DNA of 64,000 nt from assembly GCF_039540405.1 (NCBI RefSeq), contig NZ_BAABEY010000005.1, positions 1-64,000 on the forward strand, read 5' to 3'. This document shows, in pieces, positions 25,962 to 35,198 of this stretch. The notes below the pieces were generated by a model. That model searched no databases and was not told the origin of the DNA. It saw nothing but the letters and a program-made list of their open reading frames with translations. Origin of the DNA: Ravibacter arvi. Lineage in GTDB: Bacteria; Bacteroidota; Bacteroidia; Cytophagales; Spirosomataceae. The number at the start of each line of letters is the position of its first letter. Within the stretch, counting starts at the first letter, position 1. A program made the position numbers and the translations under genes.

Positions 25962-26867
25962 ATGACCACTACTATTTTATCAAGACGCGACTTTCTGAAA
26001 AAGGCGGGTGCTGCCACTGCTGTGGGGGTTTCCGGCGTGTCATGGCCCGGGTTTTCGCGCAAACACCCAGTGGGTGCTCATTTGTGGGTGTATGCCTCGG
26101 CTTATCCGCCTGACTGGGATTGCACACCCAGGCTGGAAGAAATATTTGACGACATGCGCTATGCCGGGATTGAAGGCCTCGAAGTAATGGATGTGCTTTT
26201 GCGTCGTAACGGTAATCCGCAAACGTTGAGGGAGTTGAGCCAGAAGTATAAGGTCCGGATTCTGGGGACTTCCTATAGCGCCGACATCTGGAACCAGGCG
26301 CTGAGAACCCGGATACTGGACGATGTCGCCCTGGTTACAGAGCGATTGCAGGAATGCGGCGGAAAAACTTTTGGCATATCTGTAGGGACGCCGCGCCGGA
26401 AGAAAACCGTAGAAGAGCTGGATGCCCAGGCGCTGACGCTTAAAGAGATTTATGCCATCTGCAGCAGGCACGGTATTGTGGCCAATCTTCATAATCATAC
26501 TTACGAAGTTGAAAACGATCTCTACGACCTGAAGGGAACACTCGCACGGCTTCCTGAAAGCAAACTCGGTCCGGACCTGGCCTGGCTGGTAAGGGCCGGT
26601 GTCGACCCGGTGGAGTTTATCCGTAAATATCACCGCAACATGGTGTATCTGCACCTTCGCGACCAGGATCAATCAGCTAACTGGACCGAAGCGATGGGCG
26701 AAGGGAATATCAATTTTGACGCTATTGCCAGAGTCCTGAAAGAGGTGAACTACTCAGGTCCCGCCACCATAGAACTGGCCTTCCCGAAAGGTTTTACTCC
26801 GACCCGGCCCCTCCGCGAAAGCTGGAAAATAAGCCGGGGATTGGTGAGGGAGAAGTTTGGGTGGTAG
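25962..26867 (+). CDS. Tat-exported TIM-barrel sugar isomerase/epimerase-like protein
   Basis: 301 residues from the ATG at 25962. A GTG start 27 nt upstream is possible, but the ATG sits just before the Tat motif SRRDFLKKAG. The mature part is an AP-endonuclease-2/xylose-isomerase-like TIM barrel. Likely metal ligands lie in NLHNHTYEVE, VYLHLRDQD and ATIELAF. Members of this large family isomerise, epimerise or split sugars and keto-sugars; the reaction cannot be read here. It is isolated from the 35-46 kb sugar cluster, which holds a second Tat-exported member. Confidence 0.75.
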   Translation: MTTTILSRRDFLKKAGAATAVGVSGVSWPGFSRKHPVGAHLWVYASAYPPDWDCTPRLEEIFDDMRYAGIEGLEVMDVLLRRNGNPQTLRELSQKYKVRILGTSYSADIWNQALRTRILDDVALVTERLQECGGKTFGISVGTPRRKKTVEELDAQALTLKEIYAICSRHGIVANLHNHTYEVENDLYDLKGTLARLPESKLGPDLAWLVRAGVDPVEFIRKYHRNMVYLHLRDQDQSANWTEAMGEGNINFDAIARVLKEVNYSGPATIELAFPKGFTPTRPLRESWKISRGLVREKFGW

Positions 26868-26869
26868 GA

Positions 26870-26962
26870 GGAAATCGGAAATCAGAAATCGGAAATCGGA
26901 AATCGGAAATCGGAAATTGGCTTTGCAAACGCAGACTGATTTCCGATTTCTGATTTCCGATC
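26870..26962. repeat. GGAAATC heptamer arrays in inverted orientation
   Basis: Left arm 26870-26918: seven 7-bp units of GGAAATC (one AGAAATC, one GGAAATT). Right arm 26938-26961: three GATTTCC/GATTTCT units. The arms fold into a hairpin exactly between the convergent genes ending at 26867 and 26966, and may end transcription from both sides. Confidence 0.9.
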
Positions 26963-26965
26963 ACC

Positions 26966-28396
26966 TTATCCCTCCACCGGCAGATAAAACGAAAACGATG
27001 CTCCGAGCCCTTTGATGGACCTGGCGGTGATGTAGCCGTTGTGGTTGGTCACGACACGTTTGCAGATGGCGAGGCCGATACCGGTACCCTCATAGCTGTC
27101 GCGCCCATGGAGGCGCTGGAAAAGTGCGAAAACTTTTTCCGCGAATTCTTCGGCGAAGCCGATCCCGTTGTCGGTGATGGTAATGCAATGAAAGTCAAGC
27201 TGTTTGTGAGCAGGCATGCAGCTGCCGATTTCACTCCCTTTCACTACGGCGTGTGTCACGCCGATTGCCGGAGCAAGGCCCGGTTTGGTATACTTTAATG
27301 CATTTTCCAGCAGGTTTTGAAAAAGCTGGACCATCTGAGAGGGATAAGCGGACACCGTAGGCAGGTCGTCGCTGGTAATGGTTGCGTTCTTCTCTGCGAT
27401 AGCCAGCGACAGGTTGCTCTGAACTTCCCGCAGGGTTTTGTTCAACGCCACCTGTTCCCTGCTGTTCTGAGGGCGCATGAGCTGCGAGAATGCCAGCAGG
27501 TCGTGGATCAGTCTTTGCATTCTTCCGGCCGATGAGCTGATTTTTTCAAGGAGCGTCCTGCTTTCCTCGCTCATCCCGGCGGCATGTTTTTGCTCAATCC
27601 TATCTGAAAAGCTCTTGATCTTTCTCAGTGGCTCCTGGAGGTCATGCGACGCGCTATAGGCAAATTGTTCCAGTTCGTTGTTCGACCGGTTCAGGTTTTC
27701 AATTTTGTTTTCAAGATCGGCGCGATACTTCCGGTTCCGTAGCAATTCTCCATCCAGCAGGTAGAAGATGGCAGCCATAAATACCACCGAGACAAGCGTG
27801 AGCAGCCAGTTGTACCGAAAGAGCTGAGACTGGTAATTGTTCCTTATTTCAAGCCTGAGGTCCATCAGGGCAGCCGCCTTTTCCTTCAATTGCGCAATCA
27901 ACTGGTAGGTTTCCCGCATGGCGGTGGTGTTGGGCAGGCTCAGTTTTCCCGGTTTTGAGAAAAAAGTCAGGTCCGGAGCGGAATCCGGCGTACCCAAATC
28001 ATACAGAACGTAGATTCCTGCACGGATCTCCCTGTTTAATTTTCGTTGATCTTCTTCCCGGGAAAGCAGGGAGTCCAGCCGGCTGCTCTGCCCGAGCAGC
28101 AGCGGTACATTATCCAGCGCAAGGTCTCTGTTCGACCGGTTACCGTAAGCGTTATGGGCGAGTATATTAAAATTGATCTCATACAACGTTGTCGACAGGC
28201 TGCTCAGTTCGGTCAATACCTGCTGGCTGTTATCCACCTGGGCGGCATAAAAGGTCAGGTGCCGGTTAACGCGGTTGAAACCGATCGAAAGTCCGACGAT
28301 CAGCAGCAGCGGTACCAGAAAAAGCAGCCGGAACAGCGCAAGCGGGTTCCGGAAATTAAATTTCAGTCGCGGGGGCTGGTATAGTCTGAAATTCAT
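26966..28396 (-). CDS. Membrane sensor histidine kinase (CHASE3-like sensor)
   Basis: 476 residues: TM1 about 20-40, a periplasmic helical domain 41-195 resembling CHASE3, TM2 about 196-215, a coiled linker, and a HisKA domain with H251 in SASHDLQEPLRKI. HATPase_c follows, with NLLENALKYTKPG, ITDNGIGFAEEFAE and GTGIGLAICKRVV. This is the phytochrome-like SHDLQEPL kinase class common in Bacteroidota. No receiver is attached. The kinase at 31662 has the same SHDLQEPL core and may act in the same network. Confidence 0.88.
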   Translation of the reverse strand: MNFRLYQPPRLKFNFRNPLALFRLLFLVPLLLIVGLSIGFNRVNRHLTFYAAQVDNSQQVLTELSSLSTTLYEINFNILAHNAYGNRSNRDLALDNVPLLLGQSSRLDSLLSREEDQRKLNREIRAGIYVLYDLGTPDSAPDLTFFSKPGKLSLPNTTAMRETYQLIAQLKEKAAALMDLRLEIRNNYQSQLFRYNWLLTLVSVVFMAAIFYLLDGELLRNRKYRADLENKIENLNRSNNELEQFAYSASHDLQEPLRKIKSFSDRIEQKHAAGMSEESRTLLEKISSSAGRMQRLIHDLLAFSQLMRPQNSREQVALNKTLREVQSNLSLAIAEKNATITSDDLPTVSAYPSQMVQLFQNLLENALKYTKPGLAPAIGVTHAVVKGSEIGSCMPAHKQLDFHCITITDNGIGFAEEFAEKVFALFQRLHGRDSYEGTGIGLAICKRVVTNHNGYITARSIKGLGASFSFYLPVEG

Positions 28397-28633
28397 GGCT
28401 GGTTTCGGGATAAGAAACCCCTTGGCCGGGGTCTGAGTTCCTCAGTTTAAGGGTGATCGGTTTGCCTGGTGTTCAATTTAAGCCACAAGTCCAATGAGTT
28501 TATAATCTGGAATTGATTGAATGTGGAATTTTATACTCATATTTGACTATCGCAAAGAAGTAGTCTAATACCAGTGGGCAAAATCTTTGCCAGCGATACC
28601 GATTTACCAGTTTTGTAAAACCGAAGACCATTC

Positions 28634-30079
28634 ATGCAAAGACAGGCTCAGGTACAAAAGCAGACCTTAAAGTACTCTCCGTTGCAGATACAGATGCTGA
28701 ATCTGCTGCATCTGACTACTATGGAGCTTGAGCAGAGGATAAAGGAAGAGATGGAAATTAACCCGGTGCTGGAAGAGGGGAAAGACGAGCAGGCGCAGGA
28801 AGCAACGGAAGGGGAAGATTTGGGGGATACCGTGGGGAAAGGAGGGGAAGAAACTCCCGCTGTTCAGGATTACTACGATTGGGATGAGTTCAGAGACGAC
28901 GATATCCCCGATTATAAAACGACTTCCAATAACTATTCGGCCGACGACGAAGTATATACAAGGCCTATCGTAGACGCAGTGTCATTCAGGGACGAGCTGA
29001 AACAGCAGGTGCACTTTCTGGCACTTGACGAGCGACAGCAGTTTATCGCCGATTTTCTGCTGGATTCGCTCGACGAGGACGGTTTTCTCCGACGCGATTG
29101 CGACGCTATCGCCGATGACATTTCTTTTGCCAATAACTTATATATAGAAACCGAGGAGGTGGAGGAGATGCTGAAAGTAATTCAGCAGCTTGACCCGCCC
29201 GGTATTGCCGCCCGGGACCTTAAAGAGTGTCTTTCGCTTCAATTGATGCGCCTCGACGACGGGACGCCCGGCCTGAACCTGGCCAGGAAAATTGTAAAGA
29301 ACCTTTTCGACGAGCTCGGGAACCGCAATTACGAAAAGATCATGCGGGTGCTCGAAATCAACGAGACCGATCTGAAGGAAGCCATCCAGCTCGTGGTTTC
29401 GCTCAATCCCAAGCCTTCTTCCGGACTCCGCAATGACTCCCTGCTCAATGAGAGCATCAAACCGGATTTTTTGCTCACTTACGCCAGTAACGGCGATATC
29501 GAAGTACAGCTCACCTGGGGCAACAGCCCGCCGCTGAGGCTCAATAATTTCTTTATCGACATGGCGGGCGAGAAGAAAGATAAAGCCACCAAACAGTTCC
29601 TGAAAAGCAAAATCAACTCCGCCAAATGGTTTATCGATGCCATCAAGCAGCGGGAAAATACCATGCTCAGCACGCTCAAAGCGATCGTGAAGCTCCAGCA
29701 TGAGTATTTTCAGACCGGCAACGTCAAGCTGCTTAAGCCCATGATTCTGAAAGACGTTGCGGACATTATCGGGATGGATATCTCCACTGTTTCCAGGGTC
29801 ACAACCAACAAATACGTGCAAACTCCCTTCGGCATCGTCCTCCTGAAGGACCTCTTTACCGAGGGGGTTGCCAATGAGATGGGGGTAGAAGTCAGCAATA
29901 GGGCCATACAGGAAGCGATCCGGGAAATTATTGAGCAGGAGGACAAGCGGCACCCGCTGAATGACCAGAAAATTACCGAGCTGCTTGCCGGTAAAGATTA
30001 TAACGTAGCCCGCAGAACGGTAGCAAAGTACCGCGAACAATTAGGTTTACCCACCGCAAGATTACGAGTGAAAATATAA
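28634..30079 (+). CDS. rpoN: RNA polymerase sigma-54 factor
   Basis: Directs RNA polymerase to -24/-12 promoters and needs an AAA+ activator. 481 residues. Region I is glutamine-rich at the start (QTLKYSPLQIQMLNLLHLT). An acidic region II spans about 45-110. The core-binding domain (QLDPPGIAARDLKECL near 190) and the HTH (DISTVSRVTTNKYVQTPFG) follow. The RpoN box ARRTVAKYRE is at 459-468. A possible promoter TTTG-N18-CAGTTTTG lies at 28586-28615, just before the gene. An NtrC-type activator follows 109 bp downstream. Confidence 0.96.
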   Translation: MQRQAQVQKQTLKYSPLQIQMLNLLHLTTMELEQRIKEEMEINPVLEEGKDEQAQEATEGEDLGDTVGKGGEETPAVQDYYDWDEFRDDDIPDYKTTSNNYSADDEVYTRPIVDAVSFRDELKQQVHFLALDERQQFIADFLLDSLDEDGFLRRDCDAIADDISFANNLYIETEEVEEMLKVIQQLDPPGIAARDLKECLSLQLMRLDDGTPGLNLARKIVKNLFDELGNRNYEKIMRVLEINETDLKEAIQLVVSLNPKPSSGLRNDSLLNESIKPDFLLTYASNGDIEVQLTWGNSPPLRLNNFFIDMAGEKKDKATKQFLKSKINSAKWFIDAIKQRENTMLSTLKAIVKLQHEYFQTGNVKLLKPMILKDVADIIGMDISTVSRVTTNKYVQTPFGIVLLKDLFTEGVANEMGVEVSNRAIQEAIREIIEQEDKRHPLNDQKITELLAGKDYNVARRTVAKYREQLGLPTARLRVKI

Positions 30080-30102
30080 ATTCAGTTACCGGCAGGAAAG
30101 TT

Positions 30103-30134
30103 ATCCTGTTGTTGCCTTTATACAATAACAGGAT
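30103..30134 (+). terminator. Hairpin after rpoN
   Basis: 12-bp arms ATCCTGTTGTTG and CAATAACAGGAT with one mismatch. No T-run, so possibly a partial terminator between rpoN and the activator gene. Confidence 0.5.
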
Positions 30135-30188
30135 TATCCACAGGTATTCGGCGTATCCCTCTGAACGTAACGCCTATTCTTACAACTT

Positions 30189-31637
30189 ATGATGAGAAAG
30201 ATACTGGTAATAGATGACGAAATAGACATCTGCATGCTCCTGAAGCGCTTTTTGACCAAAAAAGATTTTTTAGTCGAAACGGCGCAGTCGGGCCGGAAGG
30301 GTCTCCAGTTGCTGGAAGACTTTGAACCGGATATCGTAATGACCGATTTCAGGCTGGGTGATTCAACCGGGACCGATTTGCTGGTCAGTATCAAATCCCG
30401 CTCGCCACAGATTCCGGTGTTGATTATCACCGGGTATTCCGATATCAAGGACGCAGTCAATGTAATGAAGCTCGGCGCTTACGACTACATTACCAAACCG
30501 CTTTTCCCGGAGGAAATCCTCGTGACGGTCAACAAGGCGCTTGAAGACGCCGACAAGCAGAAACTGTCGCAAACGCAAGTTGTTCAAGAGAAGGCCGCCG
30601 ACGAAGATGCGCCGAAACAGCGCGGTAAAGCGACACGCGCTTCGTTCAAGCCCGGCTATATCATGGGCAAAGGCGCCCTGGCCCAGCAGCTTTTCAAGCA
30701 GATTGACCTGGTGGCTCCTACGAACTACAGCGTCATTATTTACGGGGAGAGTGGCTCGGGGAAAGAGGCAATCGCACACGAAATCCACAATCGTTCCAAC
30801 CGGCGCGATCAGGCTTTTGTAGCGATGGACTGCGGCGCCATTTCAAAGGAGCTTGCCGGGAGCGAGTTGTTCGGGCATGAAAAGGGATCGTTCACTGGCG
30901 CTCTTAATACCAAGCTGGGCCATTTTGAAATGGCCAATGGCGGGACCCTGTTCCTCGACGAAGTAGCCAACCTCTCCTATGAAGTGCAGGTAGCGCTTCT
31001 GCGGGTGGTACAGGAGCGGAAAATGAGACGTATCGGCGGAAATAAGGAAATTGAGCTCGATGTACGTATTATAGTGGCCAGCAATGAAAAGCTTTATGAG
31101 GCGGCCCGCAAGAAAAGATTCCGGGAAGACCTCTACTACCGGTTCAACGAATTCACCATAGACCTGCCGCCGCTGCGGGAACGTAAAGACGACCTGATGC
31201 TTTTTGCCGAAGCATTCCTGGAAGAAACCAACAAGGAGCTGGGCAAAAATGTGAAGGGGTATGCGCGGGAAGTGATCAACGATTTCATGAACTATGGCTG
31301 GCCCGGCAACCTGAGAGAGCTGAAAAATGTCATCAAGCGGGCAACACTGCTTACCGACGGGGATTTTATTGAAGAGAAGGCACTGCCTTTTGAAATAGCC
31401 AACTATCCCAAGCTCGCTTACCTGGAGCCGGAACCCGATGAAGAGGAGCTGTCACCGCAAGCCGGCGACAATGAATCTGATGTGCCGAATCTCAAGCTGG
31501 CAGTGAACGAGGCGGAATACGAGATGATTATGAAGGTATTGAAACAAGTCAATTTTAACAAAAGCAAAGCCGCCCGCATCCTGAATATCGACCGTAAAAC
31601 GTTGTATAACAAGATGAAGCAGCTGGATATGCAGTAA
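30189..31637 (+). CDS. Sigma-54-dependent NtrC-family response regulator
   Basis: 482 residues: receiver 1-120 with D53 as phospho-acceptor; AAA+ domain about 155-390 with Walker A GESGSGKE (186-193) and Walker B GTLFLDEV (252-259). The sigma-54 contact loop is GSFTGA (233-238), not the usual GAFTGA. A Fis-type HTH is at the C-terminus (NKSKAARILNIDRKTLYNKMK). It activates RpoN-dependent promoters when phosphorylated. It probably pairs with the kinase at 31662 (24 bp downstream), and rpoN lies just upstream, so a local sigma-54 regulon is likely. Confidence 0.94.
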   Translation: MMRKILVIDDEIDICMLLKRFLTKKDFLVETAQSGRKGLQLLEDFEPDIVMTDFRLGDSTGTDLLVSIKSRSPQIPVLIITGYSDIKDAVNVMKLGAYDYITKPLFPEEILVTVNKALEDADKQKLSQTQVVQEKAADEDAPKQRGKATRASFKPGYIMGKGALAQQLFKQIDLVAPTNYSVIIYGESGSGKEAIAHEIHNRSNRRDQAFVAMDCGAISKELAGSELFGHEKGSFTGALNTKLGHFEMANGGTLFLDEVANLSYEVQVALLRVVQERKMRRIGGNKEIELDVRIIVASNEKLYEAARKKRFREDLYYRFNEFTIDLPPLRERKDDLMLFAEAFLEETNKELGKNVKGYAREVINDFMNYGWPGNLRELKNVIKRATLLTDGDFIEEKALPFEIANYPKLAYLEPEPDEEELSPQAGDNESDVPNLKLAVNEAEYEMIMKVLKQVNFNKSKAARILNIDRKTLYNKMKQLDMQ

Positions 31638-31661
31638 GTATCGTAATAGCAGGAAAACAGA

Positions 31662-32657
31662 ATGAGTTCAAAGGAACAAACACAATTATTGGATGCGGTT
31701 GCCTGCGGCGTGATGAGGTTTCGGAAAGAAGGTGCAACCGGAGATTTTATTTGCAATTATGCCAACGAAGAAGCGGAAAAAGTGCTGGGCGACGCGACGG
31801 GAAAATCCTGGACCGCGTTAAGCGGCGCCTACAGCCTCCCGATCCGTTTCGGGAATGAAACCCTTAATTTTCCGAACGGGAAGATTTACCAGGTAGTGAA
31901 ACAGCAAATCGACGAAAAGGAGTTTCTTTTCACATTGCTGGATATTTCCTCGGAAAACCGCGTTAGCCGCGAAATAGAAGATTTTTTGTTCATAGCTTCC
32001 CATGATCTCCAGGAGCCGCTTCGCAAAATTATTTCTTTCGGCGAGCGGATAGAAAGAAACAAAGCATCGCTGGGTGAGGAAAATAGCCTGTACCTGACCA
32101 GGATGCTCGGTGCTACCGGTCGTATGCAGAATATGCTCGGCGGGTTGCTGTCATTTTCCCGTATCGGTCAGGGCGGCGAGGTATGGGCCGAATGTGATCT
32201 CTCGGAAATTGTACAGGAAGCATTTCTTGAGGCCTCGCAGGGCTATCAAACCGTGCCGGCAAAATTTTCGGTCGGACGCCTGCCCACCATAGAAGGTCAT
32301 AAAAACCACCTGCTCCAGTTGTTTAAGGAATTATTCCTGAATGCGCTGAAGTTCCAGCACCGGGAAATCGTACCCGAAATAACGGTGACGAGCGAGGTCG
32401 ATCTTCTGGATAAAACGGTAGTGTTGCGGATAACCGACAACGGAATCGGTTTTGGCAGCGAACACGCCGAAAGGATTTTCCTGCTTTTCCACCGCCTGAA
32501 CGGCAGAACCGAATTCGATGGCACCGGTATCGGGTTGGCCGTGTGCAAAAAAATTGTGGAAAAGCATTCAGGTGAAATAAAAGCCTACAGCGCCGTCGGC
32601 AAGGGTAGCACTTTCCTGGTTACGCTTCCGCTTACCCAAAGTAAATCAAGTCTTTAA
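31662..32657 (+). CDS. Soluble sensor histidine kinase
   Basis: 331 residues without a membrane segment. The first 95 residues look like a short or diverged PAS-type sensor (LLDAVACGVMRFRKEG, LFTLLDISSENR). HisKA has H114 in IASHDLQEPLRKI. HATPase_c has LFLNALKFQ, ITDNGIGF and GTGIGLAVCKKIV. It sits between the sigma-54 activator and the Rec-PAS kinase, with gaps of 24 and 28 bp, so the three genes are probably one operon. The signal is unknown. Confidence 0.9.
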   Translation: MSSKEQTQLLDAVACGVMRFRKEGATGDFICNYANEEAEKVLGDATGKSWTALSGAYSLPIRFGNETLNFPNGKIYQVVKQQIDEKEFLFTLLDISSENRVSREIEDFLFIASHDLQEPLRKIISFGERIERNKASLGEENSLYLTRMLGATGRMQNMLGGLLSFSRIGQGGEVWAECDLSEIVQEAFLEASQGYQTVPAKFSVGRLPTIEGHKNHLLQLFKELFLNALKFQHREIVPEITVTSEVDLLDKTVVLRITDNGIGFGSEHAERIFLLFHRLNGRTEFDGTGIGLAVCKKIVEKHSGEIKAYSAVGKGSTFLVTLPLTQSKSSL

Positions 32658-32685
32658 TTCAGTCCGTTTCTCCAAGAACAGCCGC

Positions 32686-34131
32686 ATGTCCGATGCCCCG
32701 CTAAGAATCCTTTACGTGGATGACGACGAAGATGATTTTTTGTTGGCCGAAGCCTGTTTTAAAGAGATCCCTGATCTCCGCTACGAGCTGACCTGGTGTT
32801 CCAATTACAGAAAGGCGCTTGGCTATCTGAAAAAAAACGAACACGATCTTTATCTTTTTGACTTTTACCTTGGCGAGTACACGGGTATTGATTTGATAAA
32901 AAAGGCCTTCTCCTATCAATGTGAAGGCCCTATCATACTTCTTACCGGGAGGAATGACGAGTCTGCGGCGGTTCAAAGTCTCAGGACCGGGGCCACTGAC
33001 TACCTAGTCAAAAGCGAGCTGAATGCCCAGTCGCTGCAGCGCAGCATCCGCTATTCGCTGGAACGCACGTCATTCACCAAAGCAATTCAGCAAAGTGAGC
33101 GGCGGTACCGCAAAATCTTCGAAGAGTCCGGGGATATGCTGTTTACCACCGATACGCTGGGGCATATCCAGGATTTTAATAACTCTACGTTGGAGTTGTC
33201 CGGTTATAATGCATGGCAATTGAAAGAGCTCGGGCTTCCCGTGCTCATCGTTTCCCCCAATTTCAGGGAACAGTGGAAACTCCTGCTCAGTCGCCGGGAA
33301 ATAGACAATATCGAAGTAACGCTTAAAACCGGAAATGGTGACAAACGCATTTGTATTTTCTCCGGAAGCCTGGAAAAGGATGGCACCCGAACCTATGTAC
33401 AGTGCCGCTTGAGCGATATCACTTCCCGCCGCCAATCGGAGCGGGAGCGATTGTTTTCCGAGAAAATAGCCGTATCGGGAAGGTTGATCCGGATGCTGGC
33501 CCATGAAGTCAGGAACCCTCTGACCAACATTACCCTCTCCGCCGAACAGCTGGAATCGGAATTCGAAAATGAAGACCTGGCCTTCTACACCCAGATTATC
33601 AAGCGAAATTGCGGGCGCATCAATGAATTGATTACACAATTACTGCAGTCGTCTCGGCCCGGCGAGGTGAACCTTGAGAAAGGTGACATGCGGGAGGTGA
33701 TGGACGATGCGCTCAACGCCGCAAACGATCGACTCAGGCTGAAGAAAATAGCCGTACGGAAACGATATACCCAGGATTTGCCGGAAATTAACCTCGACAA
33801 AACTTCGCTCCAGCTTGCGTTCCTGAACATGATCAACAATGCCATAGAGGCCGTCGGGGATACTGCCGGGATTCTGACCATCCATTTGCAGCCGCAGGAT
33901 TCCGAATTGAAAGTGCTGATTGCCGATAACGGATGCGGGATCAGTGAGGAGGTAATGCAGCAGATTTTTGAGCCTTATTTCACCGGGAAGAAAACAGGAA
34001 TGGGGATCGGGCTCGCGACGACCCTCAGTATTGTCCACTCGCATGGCGGCAGGATTGACGTTCAATCCGAAATCGGAAGCGGCACTGCCTTCACACTCAG
34101 CTTCCCGTTCTTCAAGGAAACGCATTCCTGA
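32686..34131 (+). CDS. Receiver-PAS histidine kinase
   Basis: 481 residues in the order receiver (1-125, D59 in LFDFYLG), PAS (about 140-245, FEESGDMLFTTDTLG), HisKA with H273 (LAHEVRNPLTNI), and HATPase_c (NMINNAIEAVG, ADNGCGISEE, GMGIGLATTLSIV). The N-terminal receiver may take phosphate from another kinase and control this one's output, as in phosphorelays. The HEVRNP core is of the NtrB type, which fits a partner for the NtrC-type regulator at 30189. It ends with a likely terminator at 34139. Confidence 0.92.
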   Translation: MSDAPLRILYVDDDEDDFLLAEACFKEIPDLRYELTWCSNYRKALGYLKKNEHDLYLFDFYLGEYTGIDLIKKAFSYQCEGPIILLTGRNDESAAVQSLRTGATDYLVKSELNAQSLQRSIRYSLERTSFTKAIQQSERRYRKIFEESGDMLFTTDTLGHIQDFNNSTLELSGYNAWQLKELGLPVLIVSPNFREQWKLLLSRREIDNIEVTLKTGNGDKRICIFSGSLEKDGTRTYVQCRLSDITSRRQSERERLFSEKIAVSGRLIRMLAHEVRNPLTNITLSAEQLESEFENEDLAFYTQIIKRNCGRINELITQLLQSSRPGEVNLEKGDMREVMDDALNAANDRLRLKKIAVRKRYTQDLPEINLDKTSLQLAFLNMINNAIEAVGDTAGILTIHLQPQDSELKVLIADNGCGISEEVMQQIFEPYFTGKKTGMGIGLATTLSIVHSHGGRIDVQSEIGSGTAFTLSFPFFKETHS

Positions 34132-34138
34132 ACCCGGT

Positions 34139-34162
34139 AAGGCTACTTGAGCGCCTTTTTTT
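34139..34162 (+). terminator. Terminator after the sigma-54 signalling block
   Basis: Short stem AAGGC / GCCTT with a 9-nt loop followed by a seven-T run (34156-34162). The arms are only 5 bp. Confidence 0.45.
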
Positions 34163-34323
34163 ACTTCCGGACGAAAAAGTATCAATTTTTATCGAAATTT
34201 TGCTAGAATAGTATCGGTATTGCCCATACTTTAGCAGAAGCGCTTTCCAGGCCGACGGCATGGCAAAGCCGATGGAAAACGGTTTTTTTAAGGGTTCAGT
34301 TATTTTGTCCGGTAGCAGTATAC

Positions 34324-35193
34324 ATGAAGCCAATCCTGGAACATCTTCCCAGAAGCAAAGAGCAGTCGTTTGTCGTATGTGATTTCGAATATTCCTATTA
34401 TCCCACTCCCTGGCACTACCATCCGGAATACGAGATTGTGCTGGTGACGGAAAGTAGCGGGAAACGGATCATTGGTGACCGCGTGAGCGATTTCCAGCGC
34501 GGAGACCTGGTGCTGATCGGACCGGACCTACCCCACGTTTACCGCAACGACGACGCCTACTATGACCCTCTTTCGACGCTCAGGGCACGGTCCGTGGTGG
34601 TTCATTTTCTCGAAGATTCTTTCGGGGTGGGGATGCTCGCGCTTCCGGAAATGGCGGCTATCCGCAGCTTGTTGAAACGTAGCAGGTTCGGATTGGAGTT
34701 TTCAGGAGAAGCCAACCGCACGATTTCGAAAGCCATGATCGAAATAATAAAGCTGAGCGGCTTCGAACGTTGGATGAAATTGATATACATACTGGATACA
34801 ATGGCTTCCGCGGATACCGGCGAGGTGAGAAGGATTTCGACCGCCGGGATGGCAGAGCACCATGAAACCGATGAGGAGCGCCTTCAAAATGTGCTTGCCT
34901 ACCTGAATGCGCACTTCCGGGAGGAAGTTGACCTGGTTACGGTCGCCGACCTCGCGCACATGACCCCCTCGGCTTTCTCAAGATATTTTAAACACCGCAC
35001 CCGAAAAACGTTTTCGGAATATTTGCTGGAGCTGCGGACCAGCCACGCCGCTCATTTGCTGATCAGGACCGAACAGGGGGTCGGTGAAATCTGCTATGCC
35101 AGCGGGTTTAACAATTTGTCAAATTTCAACCGGCATTTCAAGGCGTACTACCAAATGCCGCCGCGTCAGTTCAGAAAACAATTTATCCAGTAG
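34324..35193 (+). CDS. AraC-family regulator of the sugar cluster
   Basis: 289 residues. An N-terminal cupin-like sensing domain (WHYHPEYEIVLVTESSGKRIIG, PDLPHVYRN, about 30-85) is followed by a C-terminal double HTH (LADLAHMTPSAFSRYFKHRT, EICYASGFNNLSNFNRHFKAYY) at about 185-285. Such regulators bind a small sugar-like ligand. It lies only 5 bp ahead of the Gfo/Idh/MocA gene and heads ten genes in one direction, so it is the probable local activator. Confidence 0.9.
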   Translation: MKPILEHLPRSKEQSFVVCDFEYSYYPTPWHYHPEYEIVLVTESSGKRIIGDRVSDFQRGDLVLIGPDLPHVYRNDDAYYDPLSTLRARSVVVHFLEDSFGVGMLALPEMAAIRSLLKRSRFGLEFSGEANRTISKAMIEIIKLSGFERWMKLIYILDTMASADTGEVRRISTAGMAEHHETDEERLQNVLAYLNAHFREEVDLVTVADLAHMTPSAFSRYFKHRTRKTFSEYLLELRTSHAAHLLIRTEQGVGEICYASGFNNLSNFNRHFKAYYQMPPRQFRKQFIQ

Positions 35194-35198
35194 ACGTC

